The translations under genes were made by a program, and so were the position numbers. Source: Telmatactis stephensoni (taxonomy: Eukaryota > Cnidaria > Anthozoa > Actiniaria > Isophelliidae). From it: a stretch of 64,000 nucleotides of DNA. This document shows, piece after piece, positions 45,091-57,566 of this stretch. The first letter of the stretch is position 1, and each line of letters begins with the position of its first letter. The stretch covers positions 124,001 to 188,000 of the forward strand of contig JALIZF010001779.1 in assembly GCA_029948255.1 (NCBI GenBank), read 5' to 3'. The notes beneath the pieces are model-generated. The model was given only the letters and a program-made list of their open reading frames with translations. It made no database searches and was not told the origin of the DNA.

Positions 45091-47437
45091 GATGTGTTAA
45101 TGCTAGATATACGAATTTATTCGTTACTATCACAAGCAAGAGGGTATAGTTCAAAATAGTTTATATGAGTGCCATAAGAGAACGGACGATGAAATGAATG
45201 GCTGGCTAATCTTTAAATCAACCAATAGCACAATGGTATTACGTAAGGACTCTTGTCTCTGCACAAGTGCGATAACATTTGAGATCTTGAGCAGATTAAC
45301 AAAATTGATCATTATTTGCTCTTTTGTTTCTATAATAGACTCTCTGTGTTGTTTTTCTTTTGTTTCGTTATTTTTGATGTTTAGAAACACTTAAGTGGCT
45401 TTCTCAAATTTTGCACTTAAATGGGTTTGTCCCTTTAAAATGATTCGTTCTAGAAAAGCAGAGAATGCTCAGAAAAACCTAATTGAAACGGGTTTTCAAA
45501 ATTGTCTGATTTTTACCTATTTATTTTTCTTGTTCAATTTCTGAAGAAATCCTGAAGAAATTTCCTTCCATTAGACAGTTGCTGGATTTTGTAAAAGTTG
45601 ATCGTAATTGAATTAAAATTTATCTAATTAGGTGTGATGTGTTTTGGATGGTAAACAGACAACAATTCCTGGCATTTCATTCTTGTCCAGGCACTGCAAA
45701 CATAAAAAGTTGTTACTAAAGAAGGTATTTTGCAGTCTTAACATTTACCTTAATGAGTGGTAATAACCCTGTACTCAGCAAAACTCAATCAATCTAAATA
45801 TCTACAGCAGAATCAATAATATTGCACAGTTCTGTGAAGTGTATTGATTACGTCTGGTCTCCAACCATTTACTACAATTCTTTAATCTAATAATCTTCTT
45901 AGAGAAAATTTGTAATAAGTTTATCGAAGGAAACTATTTCCCCTCTTTTGAAGCACTCAGCATACCCAAGTTAGCTGTATTGCCAAACGTACTAAATTAT
46001 ACACTAAAATTAAACTTTTTAGTAATTATTCTCACTTGTGAAAGCCTTGTCTTGTGAAAAAAGGCCACTTCTTTGTCATGTTTAAGTTATTAAATAAAAA
46101 GATTAAAGTCTTCGATATTTTTGCTAGAAATTGTGTACTGCACATTTTGCAACAAGAAAAGAAACAATGAAATGTATTGCAAGTATTTCAAAGTCGTATA
46201 GCTGACAACATGGAATGTCAAACAACTGATTTCTTAGTTTTATTATCGACACGTATAATTACTCTATGATAACTGGCAGGCATGATAAACGTAAGACGAA
46301 GATTTCATAATTGGAAATCACTGACAAAAACGTCGGTGCATGAATTAAGTAACGATAAACTAAAATCAATTAGAAAGTCACTTAATTGTTTTGGAGAGTT
46401 CTCCACTTTGAGAAATTGGGGTACGGTTGCCTTTTGTCCTCTGATGCAAACTATGGAATTAAATTTCGCATTGAAATAAATTAGACGAACTACTACCAAA
46501 TACTAGTCTGAGAACAAAAAAAATCCTGTACAATCATTAAAGTATTGATCATTCAAGTTTTATAGTGATTGTATGCATGTTTGCACGTACTAACTCAATC
46601 ACATAAGCAAAAATCTCCGCTCAAAAACATATTATAAATATCAAGTACAGTATACAAAAAATACAGGTTTAGGAATTAAGCGAGCTGCTTTTCGACGAAG
46701 AAGAAGGCAATGTTTATGTGGTAATAGCAGGAAAACACGATGTGTGTCTTGTTTTCACACCCTGACACGTTTGTTCAAACAACAGCGTTCTCACAGACGT
46801 TCAGGCACCTACTGAGTGTGAAAACTCCAAGATACAAGCCGCACAGAAACCAGACAGCGTTATACATCCATAAACAAGCATTGCAAAGCATTGGGATTCA
46901 AACAAATGCCGGGCAGTATAAATTCAATGTTGCTCGGCTAAGAGGCTACTAATGATTCAGAAACAAACTGCATGTACAGCTAAATAAAAATTGTCTCCCG
47001 ATGTGTCCCAAACACGGATTAAGAGGTAGAGAGATCTACAGTATTTTGACAGTTAAGTCTTGTTAGAGGAATAACCACACTGTAAATCTGCTGGCTTGGA
47101 GCCCGTAGGAAGAATCAAGAATCAGAAATCATTACAAAGCTGATCAGACCTATTTAATGAGATTCATTTGAAGCACAAAACGGCCCCCAAATATTTAATA
47201 AACATCCTTACAGCAAATAAAATAATCTTTCAATATAATATTGATTCAAATGTCTTGATTTCAGTGAATCTTGATAACATATGATAACAAAACAACGAAG
47301 TACAACTAAGAAAAGCTCTCTGGTCAGTGCACTAGCTAGAGGGGGAAGACCTCTGCACGAATGCGAAGAGATAACTGTTATCATTTACAATTTTATGTAC
47401 ATAAAATACCTCTCGTATGTCCACTTATAAATAGTTC
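45091..47437. other. No supported gene; 3' flank of Gbx
   Basis: AT-rich. Short open frames on both strands without motifs. Presumably contains the Gbx 3' UTR at its upper end. Confidence 0.35.
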
Positions 47438-48481
47438 TTACGATGTTGAATTCATGTTGTTCATAGCTACAAATCGATTACCATGGATAGGAATTGGTAC
47501 CACAAGTTTTGGTGTGTTAATCTTCCTGTTGCCATGAGCTGGGTGTCCTACTGAACGAACGCGTTTCCACTTGGCGCGGCGATTTTGGAACCATATTTTC
47601 ACTTGGACTTCGGACAACTTTAAGTTCGTAGCAATATGCGATCTCTCTTCAAGAGACACGTATTTCTTGTTATAAAATTCTCGCTCTAATTCCAGTAGCT
47701 GTTGACTTGTGAAAGCTGTTCGCTTACGGCGTTGTTTCGAAGCGTCGCTGCCATCTTCGTCTCCTTCTTCACTTCCTGAGAGACAGACATCGTTTTCTTT
47801 AGCGCCTGTTCAAGAAATCGAAACAAAATTTATACGATGAACTGGTATTTGCTGGTCATGAACGCAGAGATGTTCCAAAAACACACATATCGCAGACCTT
47901 GACGACAAACTGATATTTAAGCAGGCAAATAGATAAACTGTGCAGAGCTGACAAGAAGTGATTTATGAGTGTAGATCATTGGCTGAGCATCGCGCAACAA
48001 AATATGGCGACGGTTATAAACACCGTGTTATCAAACAGAACGACTAGTTTCTCTGAGACTAAACATTATCTACTCTAAACAACCCCACTTTTCTATTACA
48101 GAAACAATAAAATGAGAGTCCCTTCTTTTTCCCCTAAAGAGTGATAAACACAAGGTAAAATTACTCACTCAAATTTGAGTCATCTGAGTTTTCTTCATGG
48201 ACGGACGTTTGTTGATTCTCCAATTGATCTTCTCTGGTAGTTTTGTCCTTTTCATTTTGAGCTTTGTCTTGCTGCAAGTCCCTGGTAGGGTCCAAGCAAT
48301 TATCAGTACTACCGCAGTTTGTGCGTATTTGTTCAGTTTGTTCTGTGACTTGTGCCGGTACACGAGTGTTGGATTGAATAAGTGGCCTAGTCAAGTGCCC
48401 TTCTCTAGGAGGGTCCTTTCGCGATATGATCGATTCAATAGAAAAAGATATTCTGTTGTTTTGCATTTCTAGAGTTGGCAT
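47438..48481 (-). CDS. Gbx: Gbx-type homeobox transcription factor
   Basis: Two exons: 48481-48169 and 47805-47438, joined in phase (donor GTGAGT at 48168, acceptor TTGAACAG), about 226 residues. Start ATG at 48479-48481 ([10 protein letters not shown]). Residues 12-19, FSIESIIS, form an eh1-type Groucho-binding repression motif. The acidic linker [13 protein letters not shown] precedes the homeodomain ([20 protein letters not shown] to [13 protein letters not shown], with Gln50). After it, [10 protein letters not shown] is the conserved C-terminal motif I associate with Gbx proteins, which separates this gene from other Q50 classes. Gbx factors pattern the neural plate and axis in bilaterians and have anthozoan orthologues; a nuclear repressor role is inferred. 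The single intron before the homeodomain fits the family. Confidence 0.9.
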
Positions 48482-50240
48482 AGCACTGCTCTAGAGGACA
48501 ATGCGCTATGATTGGAAGTGCTTTAGAATTCGCCGTATCTTATCGGATTACGAGGCTTTTGCCACAGACGTCGCTAATTAGAAGGGTTGTGCTGACCTAC
48601 GTCAATACCTACAACGCTGATTGGTTGAAGGGCTTGTTACTGACATTTTTGCCGAACAAGATTGATGGTGTAACACCAGAAGGTCTTCTTTGCTTGGCTG
48701 TGATTGGTCCATTGTTTCTAACATGGCTTTTGGCTCCACCAGTCCAATCAAGGCCTATAAATCATTCACAAGAAGTGCAATTTTAGACCTGCCAAGAGTT
48801 CAAGTCTGCTTGATCGTTTGATCGATTGGGAGGGCTTCTTCGTTGATTTACGCCAATCACAGTTCAGTTTTAGTCATGCCTTTAATCTACTCTAATGTAA
48901 TCCATACAGATGGTTGTTCAATTTGTAATCGTGTGTTGTGTACTGGATAAACAAATCAAACAAAACCTACTTAGAGTAAGAGAAAAAGCTTCTTCAAATC
49001 CGCACCTTGGTAATAAATGTTCTCCTGAAATGGCTCTTCAATTCAAAATCTTCCACTTCCGTCGCTCTCCCGAGTTGTAATTGAACAGTGATCCTCTTAC
49101 AGGACACTCCGATTGTTCTCCTCCTTGAGTAAGAAGTTTTAAACTAATTGCCTGATTAAGAACTGAATTTGTATTTGAAAAGAAAAATCCAACCAATCCA
49201 ACCCGCGTACAGAATCAGTTATGGTGTCACATCGGGCCGGTCTAAAAACAGTAAAATCTGTAAATCTTCTCCTTGACGCCAACTGATGTCTGGAGTTTGT
49301 AAACTTTATAGAATGACAATCCTGAGAATTTATAAACTGGCGCATTTTACGTCCCTCGTAGAGTGCGATTTTGACGGCACCAAGGGGTATTGGTAACTGC
49401 TCATGAATGCAGCTCGGTATGGCTGCACTCAAGGCTGATAAACAGGGTTTTGCAATTAAAACGTACTGGACTTCATGCAAGGACGTGCATTTTTTTGAAC
49501 CATTTATTCAATTAATTCATTAATGTAATCAAAGCTTTTAATCGAAGAGTCAGCAAACGTGTGAAAAGTAACTCCTGTTCGGCGCCTGGGTGTCTCCGTC
49601 AAGCTATTCTCTAATAACAATCAGATTAAAGGAGTTATTTAGTCAAGTCCAATTAATCGATAGAAGCCATTTGTAGGTAGCCTTGTTGTGTACATCGCTT
49701 AATCCGTTAAGCGCGGTTGTTTGCTAAAGCTAAACATCATGTACTTGGCATCTCTACTGTTATGCAGATCAATTTTTGGACGTCTCAACTAGCCGGTACA
49801 GCCACATGAGTTCCTAGCTGTTGCTAAACCTGCTAAGAGGCCAGGGGCCCGTTATTTCACCCTTCCCTTCCCTTCCCTTCCCTTCCCTTACTACCCCGTG
49901 ACGTTTTGGTTACCTTGTTAGAACTTACAACAAAATAGACTCAGTTCTTCTTCACTAAACTTTCATTCCCTAAGGAAACACATTCTTTATTTGCAGTAAA
50001 TAGAGTTTCTGTAACATAACTATAACTTAGAGTAGTAGTCTCAGTTCGTAATGGACATTGCGATATTTTAATTCAAATATATTCTCTCCCATGAACTGAC
50101 GTGTGCCACTGGTCCTTCACTTCTCTTGTGCGAGATTTACGAACCCCGTCAGTCTTCCTGCATCTAGCTCAGTAGCCGGCTATCTAGTAACCACATTACA
50201 GTATCAGTTATAACTGTCAGAAATCAGTTTCGAAAGTACA
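48482..50240. other. Upstream region of Gbx; no gene
   Basis: Probably promoter and upstream control DNA of Gbx. Open frames at 48508-48786 (+) and 49139-49480 (-) have no motif. A short CCCTT tandem (49863-49889) is present. Confidence 0.4.
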
Positions 50241-50414
50241 ATGCGAGTATACGAGAGGCACATGGAGGAATTTCTGGGCAGAGCGGAGTACAGAGAGGGT
50301 GCGGGCCCCTTCGCTTTAGCAAGAGAAGATTTCCTCTTGGCTTTAGTCAGTCAACGAGACGATAAACCTCTCAGTGGAACCAGGGTACTTCTTAAGGCGA
50401 TTTATTCTTCTTGA
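50241..50414 (+). CDS. Small ORF or first exon (57 codons), unassigned
   Basis: ATGCGAGTATAC opens MRVYERHMEEFLGRAEYREG, then GPFALAREDFLLALVSQRDD and KPLSGTR, to a stop at 50412-50414. An AACCAGG/GTACTT donor lies near the end, so it may be a first exon. Amino-acid composition is amphipathic and protein-like, unlike the surrounding frames. Not recognised. Confidence 0.35.
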   Translation: MRVYERHMEEFLGRAEYREGAGPFALAREDFLLALVSQRDDKPLSGTRVLLKAIYSS

Positions 50415-50472
50415 TACTTCTCAGTATCCAAAGGATTATCTTTGATCTACCCCTGCTGGGATCTCTGATACC

Positions 50473-50573
50473 AGCCTAGTCCCCAGGCTTTCCCGTCTCT
50501 CGTTTCTAAACGTGACGTCACAGTGACCTCAACGGGAATTCGCGCTCGCGAAAAGGCGCCTGGGAACTAGGCT
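50473..50573. mobile_element. ~100-bp TIR element (CCTAGTCCCCAGG ends)
   Basis: AGCCTAGTCCCCAGG and CCTGGGAACTAGGCT are inverted; the interior has CGTGACGTCACAGTGACCTC. Related in its ends to other TAGTC-type elements here. Confidence 0.65.
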
Positions 50574-51304
50574 GCTCTGATACCAATTGGGTAAAGCGCT
50601 TGGGGTAGGCTCCCGTCCACTTCAAGGCGTGCCGGTATTTCACTGTTGTTAATGTTGTTGTTGGAAGGATCGTTCCTTCATTGTTGCCCTGGAACAGCTG
50701 AATATTCAATCCTTGGCTTTTGAATTCACTAAATACAAGTTTGGTGAGAAACCAAACCAAAGTTTTTATTATGGAATACGACCGATTTAACTTAAGATTA
50801 CAAACTATATAGTAAACTATATATACGTTAAAACAATAATAGCAATAAATAATTTACAGTGGGATACAATTATTTTAAAAACTAAAATTGTAATTGAACT
50901 TTAGTTCATACATTAATAAATCATAAATTAACACTGAGTGGTAAGCAAAGACGAAAGCAACAATTGCCCAGGGCAATATTCTTGGGGAATTATCGCAGGG
51001 ACTTATTGCCTCCTTCTTCAGCTATTTCCTTCACTATCTACAACTTAGAGTATTGAGAGGACTTTAAGTTATGGAAGAATTCTGCCAGCTTGTTACAGTC
51101 ATTTTCAAAACGTTGATCTGTGCAGCATTGGGCAAAAAATACTGATTGAAGAAATGCCCTGGGTGACCAAAACAATGATGGGATTATTTGAACATGCGCC
51201 AAAGTGACTCCCAACATTGCTATATCAGTGAAAATACTAAAGTGAAGTATGACGATAATGTTAGCCTGCCTACAGGCTCTCAAGGGGGAGAGGCTAATAA
51301 TATG
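50574..51304. other. No supported gene
   Basis: Short open frames without motifs; AT-rich from 50760. Confidence 0.35.
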
Positions 51305-51853
51305 TATGTACCTGTTTCAAAAAGGTTGTCAGATGATAAGCAATACCCGATAAGACACAAAGGCAGGGTCGTGACATGGTACGTTTTTTCGCTCGTGATC
51401 CCGTTTTTTGGTCGAAAATTTTGATCCCTGATCCCAAAAGTTCTCTTATTTTGATCCCTGATCCCAGTTGTGAAAATTTTGATCCCTGAATCCTGTTGAT
51501 TTGACTACTGATACCGATCCCACGTTTGTGACCCCGATCCCATGGCTTGAGATCCCGATCCCAAGCCTGTGATCCCTGATCCCACGTACCATGTCACGAC
51601 CCTGACAAAGGAGTTATGGGCATACAAATAAACACAAACAATCGATGTCTTTAAAATGCTTTTGCTGACTGCAAATAACACTGGATATCTCAATACCAAC
51701 CTCGTATTATTGGTTGAGAATAATACTAAGAAACAAAAGTCATTTCAGCTATTCTTGGGTCTTGGAACGACCTTGGCTATCGCTTATCGCGTACTGACTA
51801 TTACCTATGGCCTATTCCCTATGGCTCTGACAACCCTTTTTGAAATAGGTATA
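51305..51853. mobile_element. TATACACCTATTTC-family element carrying a nested hAT-like MITE
   Basis: Left TATGTACCTGTTTCAAAAAGG and the right inverse GAAATAGGTATA; GGTTGTCAGA follows at both ends. A 241-bp second element sits inside at 51364. Same family as 27667 and 33150. Confidence 0.75.
51364..51604. mobile_element. 241-bp hAT-like MITE with GATCCC repeats and 7-bp duplication
   Basis: Exact 20-bp inverted ends CAGGGTCGTGACATGGTACG. ACAAAGG flanks both sides (51357-51363 and 51605-51611). The interior is a degenerate GATCCC(T/C)GATCCCA array, more than ten GATCCC units. Non-coding. Confidence 0.9.
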
Positions 51854-52003
51854 CACACATGTACTCTACAGTTTCACAGATAACGTTTTGATAATGACTT
51901 TACTACACTCAACGTTCGGCATAAATCTTATATGTGAATAATTGAAATGCTACTTCAAGGGAGGTATTGGCCAATCAAATTTCTCGTTACAAACAGACCA
52001 ACC

Positions 52004-52125
52004 TAGCCTCCTCCGCATTCAACTCTTTTGGGTTTCCTTTGGAATAACAACGAACGAGAAAGACTCCAGTCTTTCCCCACCAGAAAAAAAAAAGGAATCC
52101 CAGCAGTTGGCTGCGGAGGAGACTA
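52004..52125. mobile_element. ~120-bp MITE (TAGCCTCCTCCGCA ends)
   Basis: Inverted TAGCCTCCTCCGCA and TGCGGAGGAGACTA; the interior includes TTTTGGGTTTCCTTTGG. Its right end directly abuts the next element. Confidence 0.75.
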
Positions 52126-52126
52126 A

Positions 52127-52359
52127 AGGCGGTGTTACACGAGACGATTTTTAACGACGATTTTCCGCGCAACGTTGCAACAACTTGCAATATTTTGCGT
52201 TGCGAGTTTCTGACTTAGATTCAAAAACTCGCAACGCGTTCTTGAAGCGAGAATTGCAAGGAAAATCGTTGCAAGTGTCATGCTACACGAGAAAGATTTT
52301 TAACGCAACGCCGTTGCGCTGAAAATCGTCGTTAAAAATCGTCTCGTGTAACACCGCCT
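52127..52359. mobile_element. Tourist/Harbinger-type MITE, 233 bp, with TAA duplication
   Basis: Ends AGGCGGTGTTACACGAGACG and inverse, exact TAA on both sides (52124-52126 and 52360-52362). Same family and same length as 9447-9679, with the interior in the opposite orientation. Confidence 0.95.
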
Positions 52360-53200
52360 TAAGACCAACCGAAATTCGTCTTTTTTCAGCCAATGCCGGA
52401 GTTAGCGTCGCGCTTGACGCGTGAGTTCGATTATTTATAATCTTGAAAAAGACTACAATTTGTCGTGAACTTTCATGACAAAAATGGCTGTCGAGGCTAA
52501 TACATATTTCACCCGTATTGCTAGTCAGATAATCTGTACTAATACAAAAAATACCTATTTCCTATCATGGAGATTACTTCGCTACCATAATTGTCAATTA
52601 TTGACAGACAATTGTGCGGCTGTACTCTACATCTTGTATTAAGGCTAAAAAAGACTAAAAAAGACTAAAATCTTTACAAAATTACTCAAATTAGTCTGTG
52701 TAGAATAAACATTTTTACAGTTCCCAAACGGCTTCATCACATCGAGGTTAATGTTCACTGAGCGGTGAACATTTTTTAATTTTAAATCAGTGTTGTCAGG
52801 GTTATAACAACCTCAGGTTTGAGAAAAAAACCTGTGGACATCGGAAGTGATTGCTTTGTTCATTCACACTTCCCTGGTTTACTCGCGCGCATTTTTTGTC
52901 TTTTCACGAGCTATTATCAAAACTCTAAAGAATATATTACGCGCTGACGAATACGAGTGTTTGATCTAGCTTCTGAAATTCATGGATAATTATTGGATAA
53001 ATTCAAAGCAAAAGTTGGTTAATTTATGCAAGTGTTTGATCAGTTTATCAAGACACTTTCACTTTCACGATTTTTCTTTGTTTTATACTCATTAATTATT
53101 CATGAATTTGAGAAATAACTGTAAAATGGTCTATTGTCTATATTTCGGAATTATGAAAATTTATCTCAAATTGAAGCAATTACTATTCTTTAGTACAATA
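52360..53200. other. No supported gene
   Basis: AT-rich with short inverted phrases (GTTCACTGAGCGGTGAAC at 52753). No coding signal. Confidence 0.4.
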
Positions 53201-53341
53201 GAGTAATTTTCATTTGACCGTGAAAGAAAAATGACTATTTAGCGTGTAGTAGTTGATAAGAAACAAAAGAAAACAATGGCTTTAGAGTCTACTACCAACT
53301 ATTAGTTTGTCTATTCCTTCATGGTCAAATGAAAACCACTC
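53201..53341. mobile_element. GAGTG-family palindromic MITE, 141 bp, TA flanks
   Basis: GAGTAATTTTCATTTGACCG at the left and its inverse ending GAAAACCACTC; TA on both sides. Core AACAAAAGAAAACAATGG. Confidence 0.85.
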
Positions 53342-53456
53342 TATGAGATTGTTATAAATTAGGAAGAATACGTTTGGGTTTAGAAAATCTTTTGTTTTTA
53401 AAACTCTTCTCTTAGCCCGAGAAAATAGTGTCAATAGCGATACTTCGTGTGACGTA

Positions 53457-53593
53457 GAGTGATTTTCATCGGACTGTGAAACAATTACTAAATAGTCAGT
53501 GTTTAATAGTGTCTAATAGTTGTATTGCGACAAAAGAAAACAATGGGTGCAGAGTCTATTAGTAACTATTTCACAGTCCGGTGAAAATCACTC
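53457..53593. mobile_element. GAGTG-family palindromic MITE, 137 bp, TA flanks
   Basis: GAGTGATTTTCATCGGACTG at the left and its inverse at the right; TA on both sides; same core as the copy 115 bp upstream. Confidence 0.9.
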
Positions 53594-53878
53594 TAGCCTT
53601 AATTATTCATGTGCCAACCAGAGAGCGATTGGCTATTTTTCTAAAGCAACTTGTGAAAAGTTATTGTGACAATGGTTGGATATTAGCATTACAGTTTGTT
53701 TGTTAATAAAAACGAAGTACACTATAAAAACAACCAAATTTAATTTTATCCAAAAAATGTAACTGTCAAGACTATTTTCTTGCTGAAAAACTCAGTCACC
53801 CTCGAAGAGGAGTTCCGTTATGTTTTGGATAAAATACCGACTTCCCCAAACTATGCTGACTTATGAATTGGCTGGGGT

Positions 53879-56800
53879 TTAGCTATGTATCATGTTACGA
53901 GTATCGTTAAAAACATCACCTTCTACTTGCCCGAAATCCTCTTCCTCTTCCTCAAGTTTGCTCATGGGTTTGTTCCTTGTAAAACTGCTGTAATACTTGT
54001 ACTTGAGATCACGATGTTTGTAAAAGAAATAACTTGCGACGATGATCAAGGCGATGATAATGACCACCCCTACCCCTATCAGTACTTTATTGACAGTAAA
54101 CATCACTGACCCCGTACTCGCAGCCTTTGAACCACCGTTTTTGTCCTTGGAACAATTGGTAAAATTCACGCCAGCTTTCATGCCATCCACCGTTCCCCAG
54201 CAGGGTACCCTGCGTGTGACTGTCACTCTAGCCGTACCATTGACACATGGGTGGGTAACCTTCTCTAAGTCTCCTGGACGACACTTTGGGCATGCGTAGA
54301 GAGATTTCCATTTGAAGTAATACGTGCACGGGGCTCTGAAGATGTGTGTGTAATTGTTTTCGGGTCCTGGGTTACCAATACCGGCATCGACATCACAAGT
54401 AAGATCAATGGTTGTGTTGTATCTCTTTTCTGGTGAAAACAAAAACAGTCGAGGTTTGAAGAATGAATGAATCTTTCGGGTGCAAACGTCTTTCGTTCAA
54501 TTCACTCTCTCGGAAATTATTGCAATTGAGGAATAGTTTGATTAACAATAGAGAGATTACATAGCAGCCATGATGATTGGGTAAAACACTTGAAGTTGTT
54601 GTTGTTGTTTTGTTTTTTGTTTGTTTTTGTTTTGTTGTTGTTGTTGTTTTTTGTTTTTTAATGTGATGATGATGATGATTTCATTTCTCTTTGAGAGAAA
54701 AGTTCCATCATTTTGACGACAAACATGTCTGCCATGAAATCTCTGTATAACTAATATTGCAACTTAAAGGTGATTCCTTTGTTTTGCACCACGCACGTCT
54801 ACTGCGCATAGTTCAAAAAGCACAAAATTGCGACTTTGCGATCATTTTCATTCAAGTTATGATTGAAAACGCTACAAAACTGAGCTAAAAACTTGAACTA
54901 AATCCACGAGACATTTACAGAACCGTCCCCGAATTATTTAAAATGGCGTTCAAATACAATAGCTGGGATTCGATAAAATATGGACAAACAACGTAGCAAG
55001 GAGGAGGCAGTATGTTCGAGTGGTCAGAGAACCAGTCGTACAACCTGGAGGTCCCGAGTTCTAGTCCCCGCTCTGGCCACTAGCTAAGGCTGAATTTGCT
55101 CCGGGAAACCCCTAGTTCAAATTCAGCTTCTCGACAATGCTTGTACATAGCCAACTGGTTTACCTCCTAGCCAACTGGGATTCTTCGTAGCCATTTGTTT
55201 ATTTTATTTGTACTATTTATTTATGTACTAAGCCTTGTAAAGCGCTATGAGCAAGGAGTGGTATGGCCCAATATAAATAAAGTGATTGATTGATTTTTCG
55301 CTGGTAATAGTCATCAGAGGGTATTTAAAGCTAGTTCAAGCAACGCGGAATAGAAAGAAGACGAAACAAGTGCGTAAGGTTATTGGGACCTCTCGCTTGG
55401 GATGCTGCACACTAACAAACGAGCCACTTGCTCCTAAAAACGTAGCAGCGAACAAGAAGGGTTCAGAATGTTAATTGACTTACTGCCAAAACAGATATCT
55501 CCGTGAAGAAGTTGCACCATAACTCCACTGCCAACGACCTTCTTTGGCTTGAAACCAATCACACGGCCAATGCTCGTATCTCGACGACTCCACCAACTTA
55601 TACGACAAGCCATGACAGGAAGGCTCTGCCTTTCACCAAAAGGTGAAGTCCGTAACGTACAAGACGTGTTCTCGTGTTTAACGGTACAAAGGTTAACAAA
55701 AAATCTTGCTCTGTAAGGAGCAATGGACAGCCCCTTTGCGCCAATCTCGGATCTCTTAGTGTTGAGTCTTGCGAAATCTGGTCTACGGGCGATTTGTGGT
55801 TGGTAATGCAAGATCTCAAACATGGGGCCATCCACTCTTGAGAGTTGAGAGAAATCGTAATCCACGTTTTTCGCCGGTGAAAACTTGCAGTCGTTGTTGG
55901 TGCAACCATCACGGGTGGATAGGCTTTTGGTAGTGGCGCCACATTGAAGGCACTCCCCACTACCCGGCTGAAAAGAAAAGACATCAAGGAGATTTCAGTA
56001 CTGTAATGTGTAATGTGGGCCTGTTTTTCGAGGCTGACAAAAGCAAAACATTGCAAGTTGCTGGTGAAATGTCAGACGCGCGCAACTCTCTTCGCAACTC
56101 GCAACGTAACTCTTTCTTTAAAAAAACTCTTTCTTTTTGCAAAAGGAGGAAGTCGTACGTAGGAGTAGGAACTGAAAAAATTGCTGCAACGAATGTAGTA
56201 GCAGGTGTCATTGTGATTTTGCGATGCATTGTATGTTACACGCTGCAAGTTTCCCAGCACCATTGTGGGACTGGTTGCACTGCGTGATAGGGTCTTTAGA
56301 AAATACGATAAAGTACTTACAGTGTCGGCAAATGTCCCCTCTTTACATGGAATACACTTATCAGAGCCTTTTGGACTAGAATATCCTTTAGGGCAAATAC
56401 TGCAGTCTGTATTACCCTTAACGCTACGGTATCCCGGCTTACAAGGTGAGCAAGTACGCGCCGAACCACCATCGACTCCAACGATACTAATGTTATAGAC
56501 TCTTGCTTCAAATGCAGCAGAAACTGACTTCAATTCATCTCCTTGGTTGAAGACCCACCTAAACACAGACATAAAGTATGACCTAGTTAACTTCGAGTTT
56601 CAGTCTTTTTTTATGTCTTTCTTCCTTTTATACAATAGAAAAGTATGGTTGGTATACTACGCGCGCTCTGATTGGTCGAGAACCGTGCGTGATTACAAAG
56701 GCATAGATGACGTCATTGAATCTTACGCGCGCTCTAATTGGTTGAAATGTTTCGATGACTTATTCCTTCTCACTAAACTGTGATACGTATACATGACAGT

Positions 56801-57535
56801 TTCACAGATATCGCGCTCAAATGAAACCGATAAAAGTTGCACGGTCCCTGGGTACACAGGGCGTCTACGACGAATAAGTCAACAGAGGTTAGTAGAGATT
56901 CGTCCTTCCCTCCTCTCCAACTTTTTTCTCCATCACCCCTCACGCCAAGGGACTCTGTACTTTTGAACTTTACTTTATAAAGAGTGCAGCTGTTGGCAAA
57001 TTCCCCATACCTGAATTGATAAGAACCTTTCTCGAGAGGCATGTTGTGAGTCATGATTCTTCCATCTCTAGATCTTTCATGCCTGTAGTGATATTTTCCC
57101 TTTGGTTTGGTACAGTTGACTTGATCAGCAATACTATCGTTAGCCCATATTTCAAACACTAAGTTGCAATATTCCATGTCAGCTAAGTGGTTCCCCGATA
57201 CGGTGGTAGCTTTTGAAATGTTGCACAAAATCGAGCATTTGAACTCGATGTAAGCGATATTGGACACTACGGAGTATTTTCCTGACTGGATGTATGAGTT
57301 AACATCACCTACGACACGATTTGTACGAACGTGGTCTCCACTGGAATACCAGCCAACCTACAATAAGGCAAGAGTTTAGAACTTGTGATGTCCAAGAATT
57401 GCTACACAACCATCGTAACTTGTACAATACAACGCAAAAATGCTCGGGAACACTTCCAGCAGGGTGGGAGTGACAAGCCATGTTGATGCTTGGATGGGAG
57501 GTGAGGGGTGGTAATAGCAAGTGTATTGATAATAA

Positions 57536-57566
<31 letters not shown>

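Noticed and set aside
48508..48786. 92-codon plus-strand frame upstream of Gbx
   Set aside because: No recognised motif, no splice context and located in the presumed Gbx promoter.
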